From Endozoicomonas sp. 8E (GTDB taxonomy: Bacteria > Pseudomonadota > Gammaproteobacteria > Pseudomonadales > Endozoicomonadaceae): a stretch of DNA of 64,000 nucleotides. Under the pieces are notes generated by a model. That model saw only the letters and a program-made list of their open reading frames with translations, made no database searches and had not been told where the DNA came from. The first letter of the stretch is position 1, and every line of letters starts with the position of its first letter. The position numbers were made by a program, and so were the translations under genes. Positions 39,995 through 46,819 of this stretch are shown piece by piece. The stretch spans positions 6,610,001 to 6,674,000 of the forward strand of contig NZ_CP120717.1 of NCBI RefSeq assembly GCF_032883915.1. Direction: 5' to 3'.

Positions 39995-40023
39995 ATTTTA
40001 CGGAATGCTGGGAGTGGCGTCAA
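39995..40023 (-). promoter_or_regulatory. Sigma70 promoter of the str operon
   Basis: Minus strand: TTGACG (40023-40018), a 17-bp spacer and TAAAAT (40000-39995), then TTCGCCGC, a GC-rich discriminator. It faces rpsL and lies in the spacer to glpX. Confidence 0.85.
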
Positions 40024-40152
40024 GTCTGTGGATAACACAAATCGTATAAAATGAAAGCTCGCGGGGGTAAAATCTCGTTTATTGCGACTCACTCCGTATG
40101 AACGAGTTGTGATAAAGTCCCGCCCATACCCTAGATCACCCTCAGGATTACC

Positions 40153-41163
40153 ATGAAACGCGAACTGGCGATTGAATTCTCACGTGTGACCGAAGCGGCA
40201 GCCCTGGCTGGTTATAAGTGGCTTGGCAGAGGCGATAAGAATGCGGCTGACGGTGCAGCGGTTGAGGCCATGAGAGCCATGCTCAACAAAGTTCAGATGG
40301 ATGGCGAGATTGTCATTGGTGAAGGCGAAATCGACGAAGCCCCCATGCTCTACATCGGTGAAAAAGTCGGCAAGGGTCAGGGCGAGAGTATTGATATTGC
40401 CGTTGACCCTATTGAAGGTACCCGCATGACCGCAATGGGTCAGAACAATGCTGTGGCCGTTCTGGCTGCTGGCGAGAAAGGTTCCTTCCTGAAAGCGCCC
40501 GACATGTATATGGAAAAACTGGTTGCTGGTCCTGGTGCGAAAAATGCCATCGACCTGAACCTTAGCCTTAAAGAAAACATCCATAATGTCGCCAAAGCGC
40601 TGCACAAGCCCATAGAAAATCTGACCGTTATCACACTGGCCAAGCCTCGTCACGACAGTGCCATTGAGATGATGCAAAAAATGGGCGTAAAGGTTTTTGC
40701 CCTTCCTGACGGTGATGTAGCCGCCTCTATTCTGACCTGTATGCCGGACAGCGAAGTTGACATGATGTACTGCATCGGCGGTGCACCCGAGGGCGTAATA
40801 TCGGCAGCTGTGATTCGTGCACTGGGTGGCGATATGCAGGGTCGTCTGATGACCCGCGATCAAGCCAAAGGTGATACGCCTGAAAACAGGGCTGCCGGTG
40901 ATGTTGAACGCAGCCGCTGTAAAGAAATGGGTATTGAGCCCGGCATTCTCTTGCGTCTGGATGATATGGCCAGTTCTGATAACGTGGTGTTCTCGGCCAC
41001 CGGTATTACCAAGGGCGACCTGCTGGAAGGTGTTTCCCGCCAGGGTAACATCGCAGAAACCGAAACACTGGTGATTCGTGGCAAATCCCGTACGATCCGT
41101 CGTATCAAGTCTATCCACTATCTGGATCGTAAAGATGACGACATCAAGGGTGTCATCCTTTAA
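40153..41163 (+). CDS. glpX: Fructose-1,6-bisphosphatase class II
   Basis: A 336-residue GlpX. It shows FSRVTEAAALAGYKWLGRGD, IVIGEGEIDEAPMLYIGEKV and DIAVDPIEGTRMTAMGQNNA, whose acidic residues bind metal and substrate. It ends RTIRRIKSIHYLDRKDDD. The enzyme hydrolyses fructose-1,6-bisphosphate in gluconeogenesis. Divergent from rpsL. Its last 170 bp and terminator were copied 1084 bp downstream together with the RING-like gene, yet this copy is intact. Confidence 0.97.
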   Translation: MKRELAIEFSRVTEAAALAGYKWLGRGDKNAADGAAVEAMRAMLNKVQMDGEIVIGEGEIDEAPMLYIGEKVGKGQGESIDIAVDPIEGTRMTAMGQNNAVAVLAAGEKGSFLKAPDMYMEKLVAGPGAKNAIDLNLSLKENIHNVAKALHKPIENLTVITLAKPRHDSAIEMMQKMGVKVFALPDGDVAASILTCMPDSEVDMMYCIGGAPEGVISAAVIRALGGDMQGRLMTRDQAKGDTPENRAAGDVERSRCKEMGIEPGILLRLDDMASSDNVVFSATGITKGDLLEGVSRQGNIAETETLVIRGKSRTIRRIKSIHYLDRKDDDIKGVIL

Positions 41164-41176
41164 CCTTGTTTTCCTC

Positions 41177-41220
41177 GGAGCCATTGTCTATTGAAAACAG
41201 AAATGGCTCCTCCCTTCTTT
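41177..41220 (+). terminator. Terminator of glpX
   Basis: GGAGCCATT (41177-41185) pairs perfectly with AATGGCTCC (41202-41210), followed by TCCCTTCTTT. It may also stop the converging RING-like gene only weakly. Confidence 0.65.
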
Positions 41221-41308
41221 TGTTCATGGCTCTTGTCAATTAAATCTGGCACCAGTGACTGAGGGATGAGCCAGGAGAATATGCTTCAAAATTGCTCAGC
41301 AAATCATT

Positions 41309-41878
41309 TTAATGATTTCTTACGAGATAATTGGCAGCAACCTTGACAACAGACACGGCAGCTAAACAGAAAGCTGCGGGCTTTCCCATAAAGACAGAAG
41401 TAGCAACACCAGTAACAATACCAGTAGCAAGTTCGACAGTCCTTCCATGCTCCCATTCATGAGTACCCACGAAACCGCCGATAGTACAACTAATAAACAT
41501 AGAAGCGCCAATCCCACCAGCATTGTTCTCATCTGCAACTACTGCAGCAACAGCTGTGGTAGCCCCGCCAGCAATCCCAACAAGAAGCGAGGGAGTTGGG
41601 TGAACAAGCATGTCAACAGTCTTGCAAATAAATTTAATAGTTCCTTCCAAAATAGCTACCATGCGTTCCTGCAATGGAATTTCCCCTATCTCTTTTAAAT
41701 CAATATCAGTTAATTCTTTTCGACAGAAGTGGCAGTTTTTTTTGTCATTCCTTGCCAACCATTTCTGCATGCATGATCTACCAAAAGCATGCCCGCATTT
41801 TAGTTCGATGCTTTCGCAATTTACTGTGTCATAACATATTGCGCACTTAATATCATCAACTCTGCAATCACCATCCAT
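41309..41878 (-). CDS. RING-finger-like protein with hydrophobic glycine-rich C-terminus, copy 1
   Basis: A 189-residue protein. Residues 12-52 form a RING-type pattern: C12-A-I-C15, then C28-G-H30, C36, and C49-H-F-C52. The fifth ligand expected in CGHxF(C/H) is a glycine (G33), so seven of eight zinc ligands are present. The E2-contact positions I14 and W40 and an R after the last cysteine are kept, as in ubiquitin E3 ligases. Residues about 90-185 hold several hydrophobic segments rich in Gly, Ala and Thr (LLVGIAGGATTAVAAVVA; LATGIVTGVATSVFMG), likely membrane-inserting. No signal peptide. A bacterial protein with this layout could be a secreted effector that acts on host ubiquitination; that is inference. 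Confidence 0.75.
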   Translation of the reverse strand: MDGDCRVDDIKCAICYDTVNCESIELKCGHAFGRSCMQKWLARNDKKNCHFCRKELTDIDLKEIGEIPLQERMVAILEGTIKFICKTVDMLVHPTPSLLVGIAGGATTAVAAVVADENNAGGIGASMFISCTIGGFVGTHEWEHGRTVELATGIVTGVATSVFMGKPAAFCLAAVSVVKVAANYLVRNH

Positions 41879-42077
41879 AGCAAAACCCCCTATTATACTT
41901 TTGGCTTATTACATTATTAGATACTTATATTTGGTTTTAGTTCCTTATAAATACTTGGATTTTTAACTCGTTCTGTCATCAAGGTGTTTTTTCTCTCCCG
42001 AAAGGCGATAGATAATCCCCTTTAGGGCAATGAGGCAGGACATCAACAGGATCTTGCTCTACTGGCTGACGACACCC

Positions 42078-42247
42078 CGGCCACCGGAATTACCAAGGGC
42101 GACCTGCTGAAAGGTGTTTCCCGCCAAGGTAATATCGCAGAAACCGAAACACTGGTTATTCTTGGCAAATCCCGTACGATACGACGTATCCAGTCTATCC
42201 ACTATCTGGATCGTAAAGACGACGACATCAAGGGTGTCATCCTTTAA
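42078..42247 (+). pseudogene. glpX: Duplicated 3' fragment of glpX
   Basis: About 56 codons in frame, ATGITKGDLLKGVSRQGNIA to DRKDDDIKGVIL, nearly identical to the end of the intact glpX at 40994-41163. It has no start and no 5' part. It marks the left edge of the tandem duplication and cannot code for an enzyme. Confidence 0.93.
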
Positions 42248-42261
42248 CCTTGTTTTCCTCC

Positions 42262-42302
42262 GAGCCATTGTCTATTGAAAACAGAAATGGCTCCTTCCTT
42301 CT
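42262..42302 (+). terminator. Duplicated copy of the glpX terminator
   Basis: GAGCCATT (42262-42269) with AATGGCTC (42286-42293), then TTCCTTCTTTT. A copy of the hairpin at 41177, with the outermost G-C pair lost. Confidence 0.6.
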
Positions 42303-42394
42303 TTTGTTCATGGCTCTTGTCAATTAAATCTCGGCAGCAGTGACTGAGGGGTCAGCCAGGAGAATATGCTCTCAAAATAGCTCAGCAAATCATT

Positions 42395-42970
42395 TTAATG
42401 ATTTCTTACGTGATAATTGGCAACAACCCCGACAACAGACACGGCAGCTAAACAGAAAGCTCCAGGGCTTCCCATAACGGCATAAGTAGCAACACCACTA
42501 GCAATACCGGTAGCTAAACCCGTAGCAAAATCGACAGTCATTCCTTCGTACTGAGCATAGGTAGCCAAGTAACCTTCGGTAGCAAAACCAGCAATCATAG
42601 CCGCGCCTCTCCCAACATAGCCCTCATCTGCAACTGCTGCAACTGCAAATGCGGTAGCCCCGCCAGCAATCCCAATAAAAAGCGAGGGAGCCGGGTGAAC
42701 AAACATGTCAACAGTCTCGCGAATAAATTTAATAGTTCGTTCTAAAATAGTTACCATGCGTTTCTGCAATGGAATTTTTTCTACCTCTATATCATCACCA
42801 GATAATTGTTCTCGACAGAGATGGCAGTTTATTTGGTTACTTCTTTCCAGCCCTAACTGCGTGCATGACCTACCAGAAGCATGTCCACAATTTAGAGTGC
42901 TTGGAGTATTGCTTTCACAATGGTTTGTATCTTGACTTATTGTTCTTATATCACCGTTAAGACTATTCAT
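42395..42970 (-). CDS. Diverged RING-like protein with hydrophobic C-terminus, copy 2
   Basis: A 191-residue paralog of the 41309 gene. The front zinc pair CAIC is replaced by TISQ, and the E2-contact tryptophan is lost (TQLGL). CGH, the following C and the last CHLC pair are kept. The ring is therefore probably not folded as a normal two-zinc RING. The C-terminal part stays close to copy 1 (VDMFVHPAPSLFIGIAGGAT; CLAAVSVVGVVANYHVRNH), so the membrane part is the conserved one. AGGAGG lies 7 bases before the ATG, so expression is plausible. Confidence 0.7.
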   Translation of the reverse strand: MNSLNGDIRTISQDTNHCESNTPSTLNCGHASGRSCTQLGLERSNQINCHLCREQLSGDDIEVEKIPLQKRMVTILERTIKFIRETVDMFVHPAPSLFIGIAGGATAFAVAAVADEGYVGRGAAMIAGFATEGYLATYAQYEGMTVDFATGLATGIASGVATYAVMGSPGAFCLAAVSVVGVVANYHVRNH

Positions 42971-43187
42971 ATCAAAGACCTCCTATTACATTTTTTGTTG
43001 GTTACAACATTAGATATTTAAATTTGGATTTAGTTCCGTATGAATACTTGGATTTTTAACTCGTTCTGTCATCAAGGTGTTTCTCCTCTCCCGGAAGGCG
43101 ATAAATAATCCCCTTTGGGGCGATAAAGCATTGCACTGAGCAGTCGTGACAGGTAGCGTTGAATCATTGACTCAATGGATTGAGCAC

Positions 43188-43559
43188 ATGTCAACGACAC
43201 TGCCGCGCCTCCTTATGATTTTTTTATCGCTTCTGCTTATCAATCTGGCCTGGGCATCGGAACCCGAGCTCTGGTATCAGAAGGTCTGGTGCGAAGGTAG
43301 AGGTGGAGAAGTTGAAGCCAGACTCGACGACGGTAGACGTGTCGATTGCATAACTGACCGTTACGCCATCGAAATGGATTTTGCCAACAAATGGCCTGAA
43401 GCCATCGGCCAGTCTCTTGCCTATGGAATGCTGACCAAAAAACAGGCGGGGATTGTGTTGATTCTGAGAAAACCATCCGACCATGAATACTGGGAACGCT
43501 TACAGCAGGTTTTGGAGCACTATAAACTACCAGTCACTACTTGGAAGCTTGGCCCCTGA
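43188..43559 (+). CDS. Secreted small protein with PD-(D/E)XK-like core (function unknown)
   Basis: A 123-residue protein. The signal peptide MSTTLPRLLMIFLSLLLINL is cut near AWA-SEP. The mature core reads KVWCEGRGGEVEARLDDGRR, VDCITDRYAIEMDFANKWPE and AIGQSLAYGMLTKKQAGIVL. A D...E-x-D...K series on predicted strand-strand-helix order resembles small restriction-endonuclease-like folds. Similar short exported proteins occur in other Proteobacteria without known role. The upstream frame opens at a GTG (43146), but the ATG at 43188 gives a normal signal peptide. Confidence 0.65.
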   Translation: MSTTLPRLLMIFLSLLLINLAWASEPELWYQKVWCEGRGGEVEARLDDGRRVDCITDRYAIEMDFANKWPEAIGQSLAYGMLTKKQAGIVLILRKPSDHEYWERLQQVLEHYKLPVTTWKLGP

Positions 43560-43687
43560 AACCCTATTTTTTTCTTTAATGAAAAAAATTTAATGATTCA
43601 CTCATCTTCCGGTTACCTGCTTTCGATTATTCTACGCCCACCTTTTAAACAAATGCCTATATCGATAGAAAACCGGAGACTCAAACC

Positions 43688-44044
43688 ATGAATCCAACAC
43701 TGTCTGCTTTCCTTGCTGCTTCAACGATTGCACTGACCACTGGCAACGCATTTGCTGAATACACCGGCCCCAGCAGCACACCCAGGATCAATGATGTTGC
43801 CACCATCATCGAAAGTCCGGTTGATGACTCCCAGGTAGAACTGACCGGTTACCTGACCAACAAAATCGACGATGAAACCTACACCTTTTCAGATGGCAAA
43901 GACAGCATTCAGGTAGAGATTGAATCCAGAGACATGCCTCAGGTGCAGATCAACGAAAAGACCAAAGTTAAGATTCTGGGTGAAGTAGAAAGCGGTGCTT
44001 TTGAAACAACCGAGATAGAAGTCGAAAAAATCACTGTCATCTGA
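43688..44044 (+). CDS. YgiW/YdeI-type periplasmic OB-fold stress protein
   Basis: A 118-residue protein with a signal peptide (MNPTLSAFLAASTIALTTGN, cut near AFA-EYT). A bacterial OB-fold (BOF) domain follows: VELTGYLTNKIDDETYTFSD, DSIQVEIESRDMP and KVKILGEVES. Relatives YgiW and YdeI help cells survive oxidative, metal or peptide stress in the periplasm and may bind cationic ligands. It stands alone between its own spacer and a hairpin shared with the converging lipoprotein gene. Confidence 0.85.
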   Translation: MNPTLSAFLAASTIALTTGNAFAEYTGPSSTPRINDVATIIESPVDDSQVELTGYLTNKIDDETYTFSDGKDSIQVEIESRDMPQVQINEKTKVKILGEVESGAFETTEIEVEKITVI

Positions 44045-44061
44045 ACAGAGCTTCACTCTAG

Positions 44062-44093
44062 AAAAGGGTTGCCGGAATTCCTTTGGCAACCCT
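44062..44093. terminator. Terminator between converging genes
   Basis: AGGGTTGCC (44065-44073) pairs perfectly with GGCAACCCT (44085-44093). On the minus strand TTTTC follows. It lies between the YgiW-like gene and the lipoprotein gene and probably serves both. Confidence 0.6.
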
Positions 44094-44142
44094 CAACCCT
44101 GTGAAGAGAAAACAATAATAATAGACAAAAAGGAACGTCTAA

Positions 44143-45855
44143 TTAATCCACCTGATACACCAGTGTAGAACCAGAGACTTCATGACCGATAATCAATAAA
44201 GGCTTTCCAGTTGGACTGTCAGAGGCTTCCACAAACTTCATGCCTTCCGGAGAAACATCCCCCGCTTTTTCTGGCTCTCTCTCAGTATCGACAGAAAAAT
44301 CACGGTTGTAGACATAGCTGACAAACTCTGCTTTTGCAGGATGAGTCACATCGTACATCAGGACACCGCCGGTTCGTTCCAGACCAATAAACGCGTACTG
44401 ACGTCCATCAATCTCGCCCACAGCCAATGCCTCTGGCTCAGGACCTTTGTCGTCACTGCGGTTATCACCTTTGGTTTCTTCGTCATTATTGTTGAAGTGT
44501 TTACCCAGCACAGCTGCCGTCACTTCTTCAAAGTCACTGCCTGAGTCATAGACCAACTCACCTGTTTCGTTCCAGATAGAAAATGAGCGTGCTCCGTAGG
44601 AGTAAAGTTCTTCAAAATTGCCATCGTTATCCGAATCACCCAGTGTGTTGGTAATTTTCAGGCGAGCCAGCTTTTTCTGGTCCTTGGCTGCTTCAGCGTT
44701 AGGATGCTCACGGTCGACCTGAACTTTTTTGGCACGAACTTCTTCTGTGAATCCCAGACAACCGTCTTCGTCATCGTATTTCAACCCACCAGAATCCAGA
44801 CACTGATCTTCAGAAGCAGTTTTGTACCAATAATCTCTGGCATCACCTTCGTTGGCTGTTACGACATAGGTTTTACCTTCTACGGAATAGGTAGCAATGG
44901 TATCTGGCTGATACATACCATAGACACCACTCCATTTCTGGAGGTTCACCCCCCCGTCTTTATTGCTGGCATCCATCGCAAACTGACCATAATCCTTGTA
45001 ACCAAGGGGAACGATAGAATCAATGCGGGCATTGGCAATATCAACCAGTGCCAGAGCATTGTTTTCCTGCAGAGAGACGTACGCGGTTCTGGAATCATCA
45101 GAAACGGCTATGTACTCCGGCTCAAGATCCTGAGCCACAGAGGCATTACGACCAAAAACCCTGACATCCTCTGGCAGCTCGATGTTTCTGGAGTGCCCCT
45201 TGTTGAAAGCAGTGAAAGTAGCATGACGTGGTTCTTCCAGTTTGCCTTCCGAGGCAAGCTTGACGACACTCACCGAACCTTCCGGGTCAATTTTGTAATC
45301 CGATGAGGGTTCACCTTCGTTCGCTGTCAGCAGGTATTTTCCGTCGGGCGTAAAGGCCACCATATCAGGCAGTGCACCTACAACCTTATAGTCACTGAAT
45401 ACAGCGCCACCTTCGGAATCGAGCTTATAAAGAATAACAACGCCCTTCTTTTGTTTATCACTATTTTCAACAGCCACAGCCAGCAGATCACCATGAACAG
45501 AAACGCTATTGGCAGTGCCCAGCTTCATGCCGTCAATACTGGATTCAAGATTGATCTTGCCAACTTTTAACAGATTGGAGTCCATCGTCGGATTAGCCAG
45601 TGGCTGACCCTTGAGGGATTTACCGCTGAGAATATCAACGGTTTTATCAAGAGCGTTAACAACATAGATAGACTGACTGGCCTTATGCCAGGCCACAATC
45701 TCTGCGGCCCCTTTATGGTAACTGCCAGAAGCATATCGACCGATAGGTTCCATAGTAGGATGGGAAATTTCAGCGTTTTCCTGAACCATTGAACAGCCAG
45801 CCAGAATGAAGGGAGCAGCCAGAATGATAGCTTTGCGAGCGAGTTTCAGTTCCAT
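44143..45855 (-). CDS. Choice-of-anchor I domain lipoprotein (beta-propeller)
   Basis: A 570-residue lipoprotein. The signal ends in the lipobox LAGC (cysteine near 21), followed by SMVQ, so it is probably outer-membrane bound. The body looks like a beta-propeller: MVAFTPDGKYLLTANEGEPS, EYIAVSDDSRTAYVSLQENN, TYVVTANEGDARDYWYKT and DDKGPEPEALAVGEIDGRQY, the repeat pieces of choice-of-anchor I proteins often found beside alkaline phosphatases. A Ca-binding-like DSDNDGNFEELYSYG stretch lies in the middle. Enzymatic activity is not evident. It may bind a surface polymer or phosphate compound. Confidence 0.82.
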   Translation of the reverse strand: MELKLARKAIILAAPFILAGCSMVQENAEISHPTMEPIGRYASGSYHKGAAEIVAWHKASQSIYVVNALDKTVDILSGKSLKGQPLANPTMDSNLLKVGKINLESSIDGMKLGTANSVSVHGDLLAVAVENSDKQKKGVVILYKLDSEGGAVFSDYKVVGALPDMVAFTPDGKYLLTANEGEPSSDYKIDPEGSVSVVKLASEGKLEEPRHATFTAFNKGHSRNIELPEDVRVFGRNASVAQDLEPEYIAVSDDSRTAYVSLQENNALALVDIANARIDSIVPLGYKDYGQFAMDASNKDGGVNLQKWSGVYGMYQPDTIATYSVEGKTYVVTANEGDARDYWYKTASEDQCLDSGGLKYDDEDGCLGFTEEVRAKKVQVDREHPNAEAAKDQKKLARLKITNTLGDSDNDGNFEELYSYGARSFSIWNETGELVYDSGSDFEEVTAAVLGKHFNNNDEETKGDNRSDDKGPEPEALAVGEIDGRQYAFIGLERTGGVLMYDVTHPAKAEFVSYVYNRDFSVDTEREPEKAGDVSPEGMKFVEASDSPTGKPLLIIGHEVSGSTLVYQVD

Positions 45856-46045
45856 TGAGGTTCCTGATTTTATTCAATTTGATCAGGGCTTTTTATAACG
45901 CTTGCAAATGACTGTTTAATGACATTTTTGGCGCAAAGACAGTTGAATTCAATCAACGTAGGCTTTGTTTCGTTCCAGCTTTGGAGAGGCGCTCGCAAAA
46001 CTGCAATAATTCAAACCTGCCAGCTTAGAAAGCCTCTCTCGTGAG

Positions 46046-46068
46046 AATATACGCTAGTAGCGTATATT
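46046..46068. promoter_or_regulatory. Palindromic operator upstream of the HigBA remnant
   Basis: AATATACGCT (46046-46055), spacer AGT, AGCGTATATT (46059-46068): a perfect 10-bp inverted repeat 7 bp before the toxin frame. Typical place and form of a HigA-bound operator. Confidence 0.6.
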
Positions 46069-46074
46069 TAATAA

Positions 46075-46371
46075 ATTAAAAGCCTCTTTGTCGAATCCAC
46101 CATTTTTGCCAGACACCGGGCCGATTACCTGAGCGATGAAGCCTTCCGACTGTTTCAAACCGAGCTGATGGCTAACCCTGGCAAGGGGACATCATCCAAG
46201 GCACGGGGGGGATTGCGAAAGGTACGCTTTGCTGGCAAGGGTAAAGGCAGGTGTGGCGGCTTGCGGGTCATTTATTATTATCTGGATGAACATCAACGCT
46301 TTTATCTGCTAACCCTGTTCAGCAAAAATGAAATGACAGACCTGACTGCCAGCCAGGGGGGCAACAGTTAA
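46075..46371 (+). pseudogene. higB: HigB-type toxin, start codon lost and frame-disturbed
   Basis: The frame gives KSLFVESTIFARHRADYLSD, LFQTELMANPGKG, GGLRKVRFAGKGKGRCGGLR and VIYYYLDEHQRFYLLTLFSK, a RelE-superfamily HigB mRNA interferase of about 98 residues. The codon where ATG is expected is ATT (46075-46077), with two stops right before it. Between residues about 38 and 45 the usual GDIIQGTGG appears only in another frame: one base is lost near 46187-46190 and one gained in the G7 run at 46205-46211. The product would carry TSSKAR in place of that loop. Probably dead, or started weakly from ATT or from ATG 46168. Confidence 0.7.
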
Positions 46372-46395
46372 GACTATTTATGGAGGCATGGCACA

Positions 46396-46710
46396 ATGAG
46401 CAGTCGTGATTTATTCTCGGAACTCAGCTCAGCCCTTGCTGAAGCCAGGGAGCACTCAGAAGGCAAGTTGACGCTGAGAAGCCATCAGGTAGACGATAAA
46501 GGCGAGTTGAGCATCTCACCAGATGAGATTGTCAGTATTCGCGAAACGTTTAATATGTCCAGAGGCGTGTTTGCACGCTTGCTGCATACCTCTGCCCGCA
46601 CCCTGGAGAACTGGGAGCAAGGGCGCAGTGTACCCAATGGTCAGGCCGTTACCCTGCTAAGGCTGGTACAGCGCCATCCTGAAACTCTTTCGTATATTGC
46701 GAGTCTTTGA
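46396..46710 (+). CDS. higA: HigA-type antitoxin (XRE family)
   Basis: A 104-residue antitoxin. A flexible N-terminal half (LTLRSHQVDDKGELSISPDE) is followed by the HTH VSIRETFNMSRGVFARLLHT, SARTLENWEQGRSVPNGQA. It lies 24 bp after the toxin frame and should bind the palindrome upstream. It is intact although the toxin is damaged. Confidence 0.85.
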   Translation: MSSRDLFSELSSALAEAREHSEGKLTLRSHQVDDKGELSISPDEIVSIRETFNMSRGVFARLLHTSARTLENWEQGRSVPNGQAVTLLRLVQRHPETLSYIASL

Positions 46711-46762
46711 ACAACACTTTCAAGGAATTATGTTGCAATGGTGAGGGCCGGAACAATATCCC

Positions 46763-46793
46763 TAAAAAACAAACCCGGAGCAAACTCCGGGTT
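46763..46793 (-). terminator. Terminator of nhaA
   Basis: AACCCGGAG (46772-46780) pairs with CTCCGGGTT (46785-46793). On the minus strand TGTTTTTTA follows. It may also end higA transcripts. Confidence 0.85.
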
Positions 46794-46819
46794 GTTCGCG
46801 CTCAGATAATAATCAGACT

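Larger units (their letters stand above)
40994..42034. repeat. Direct repeat unit 1 (glpX 3' end + RING-like gene)
   Basis: This unit recurs at 42078-43127. Matching points are the glpX end (offset 1084), the terminator, the RING-like ORF (starts offset by 1092) and the tail GTCATCAAGGTGTTT...ATAATCCCCTTT (offset 1093). Small indels explain the drift. Confidence 0.88.
42078..43127. repeat. Direct repeat unit 2 (glpX 3' fragment + diverged RING-like gene)
   Basis: Second copy of the unit at 40994-42034, joined to it by about 43 bp of unrelated sequence. Divergence is higher in the RING-like ORF than in the glpX part. Confidence 0.88.

Noticed and set aside
42059-42268. Minus-strand ORF over the glpX fragment
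   Set aside because: It is the antisense frame of the duplicated glpX 3' end; the same frame exists opposite the intact gene.
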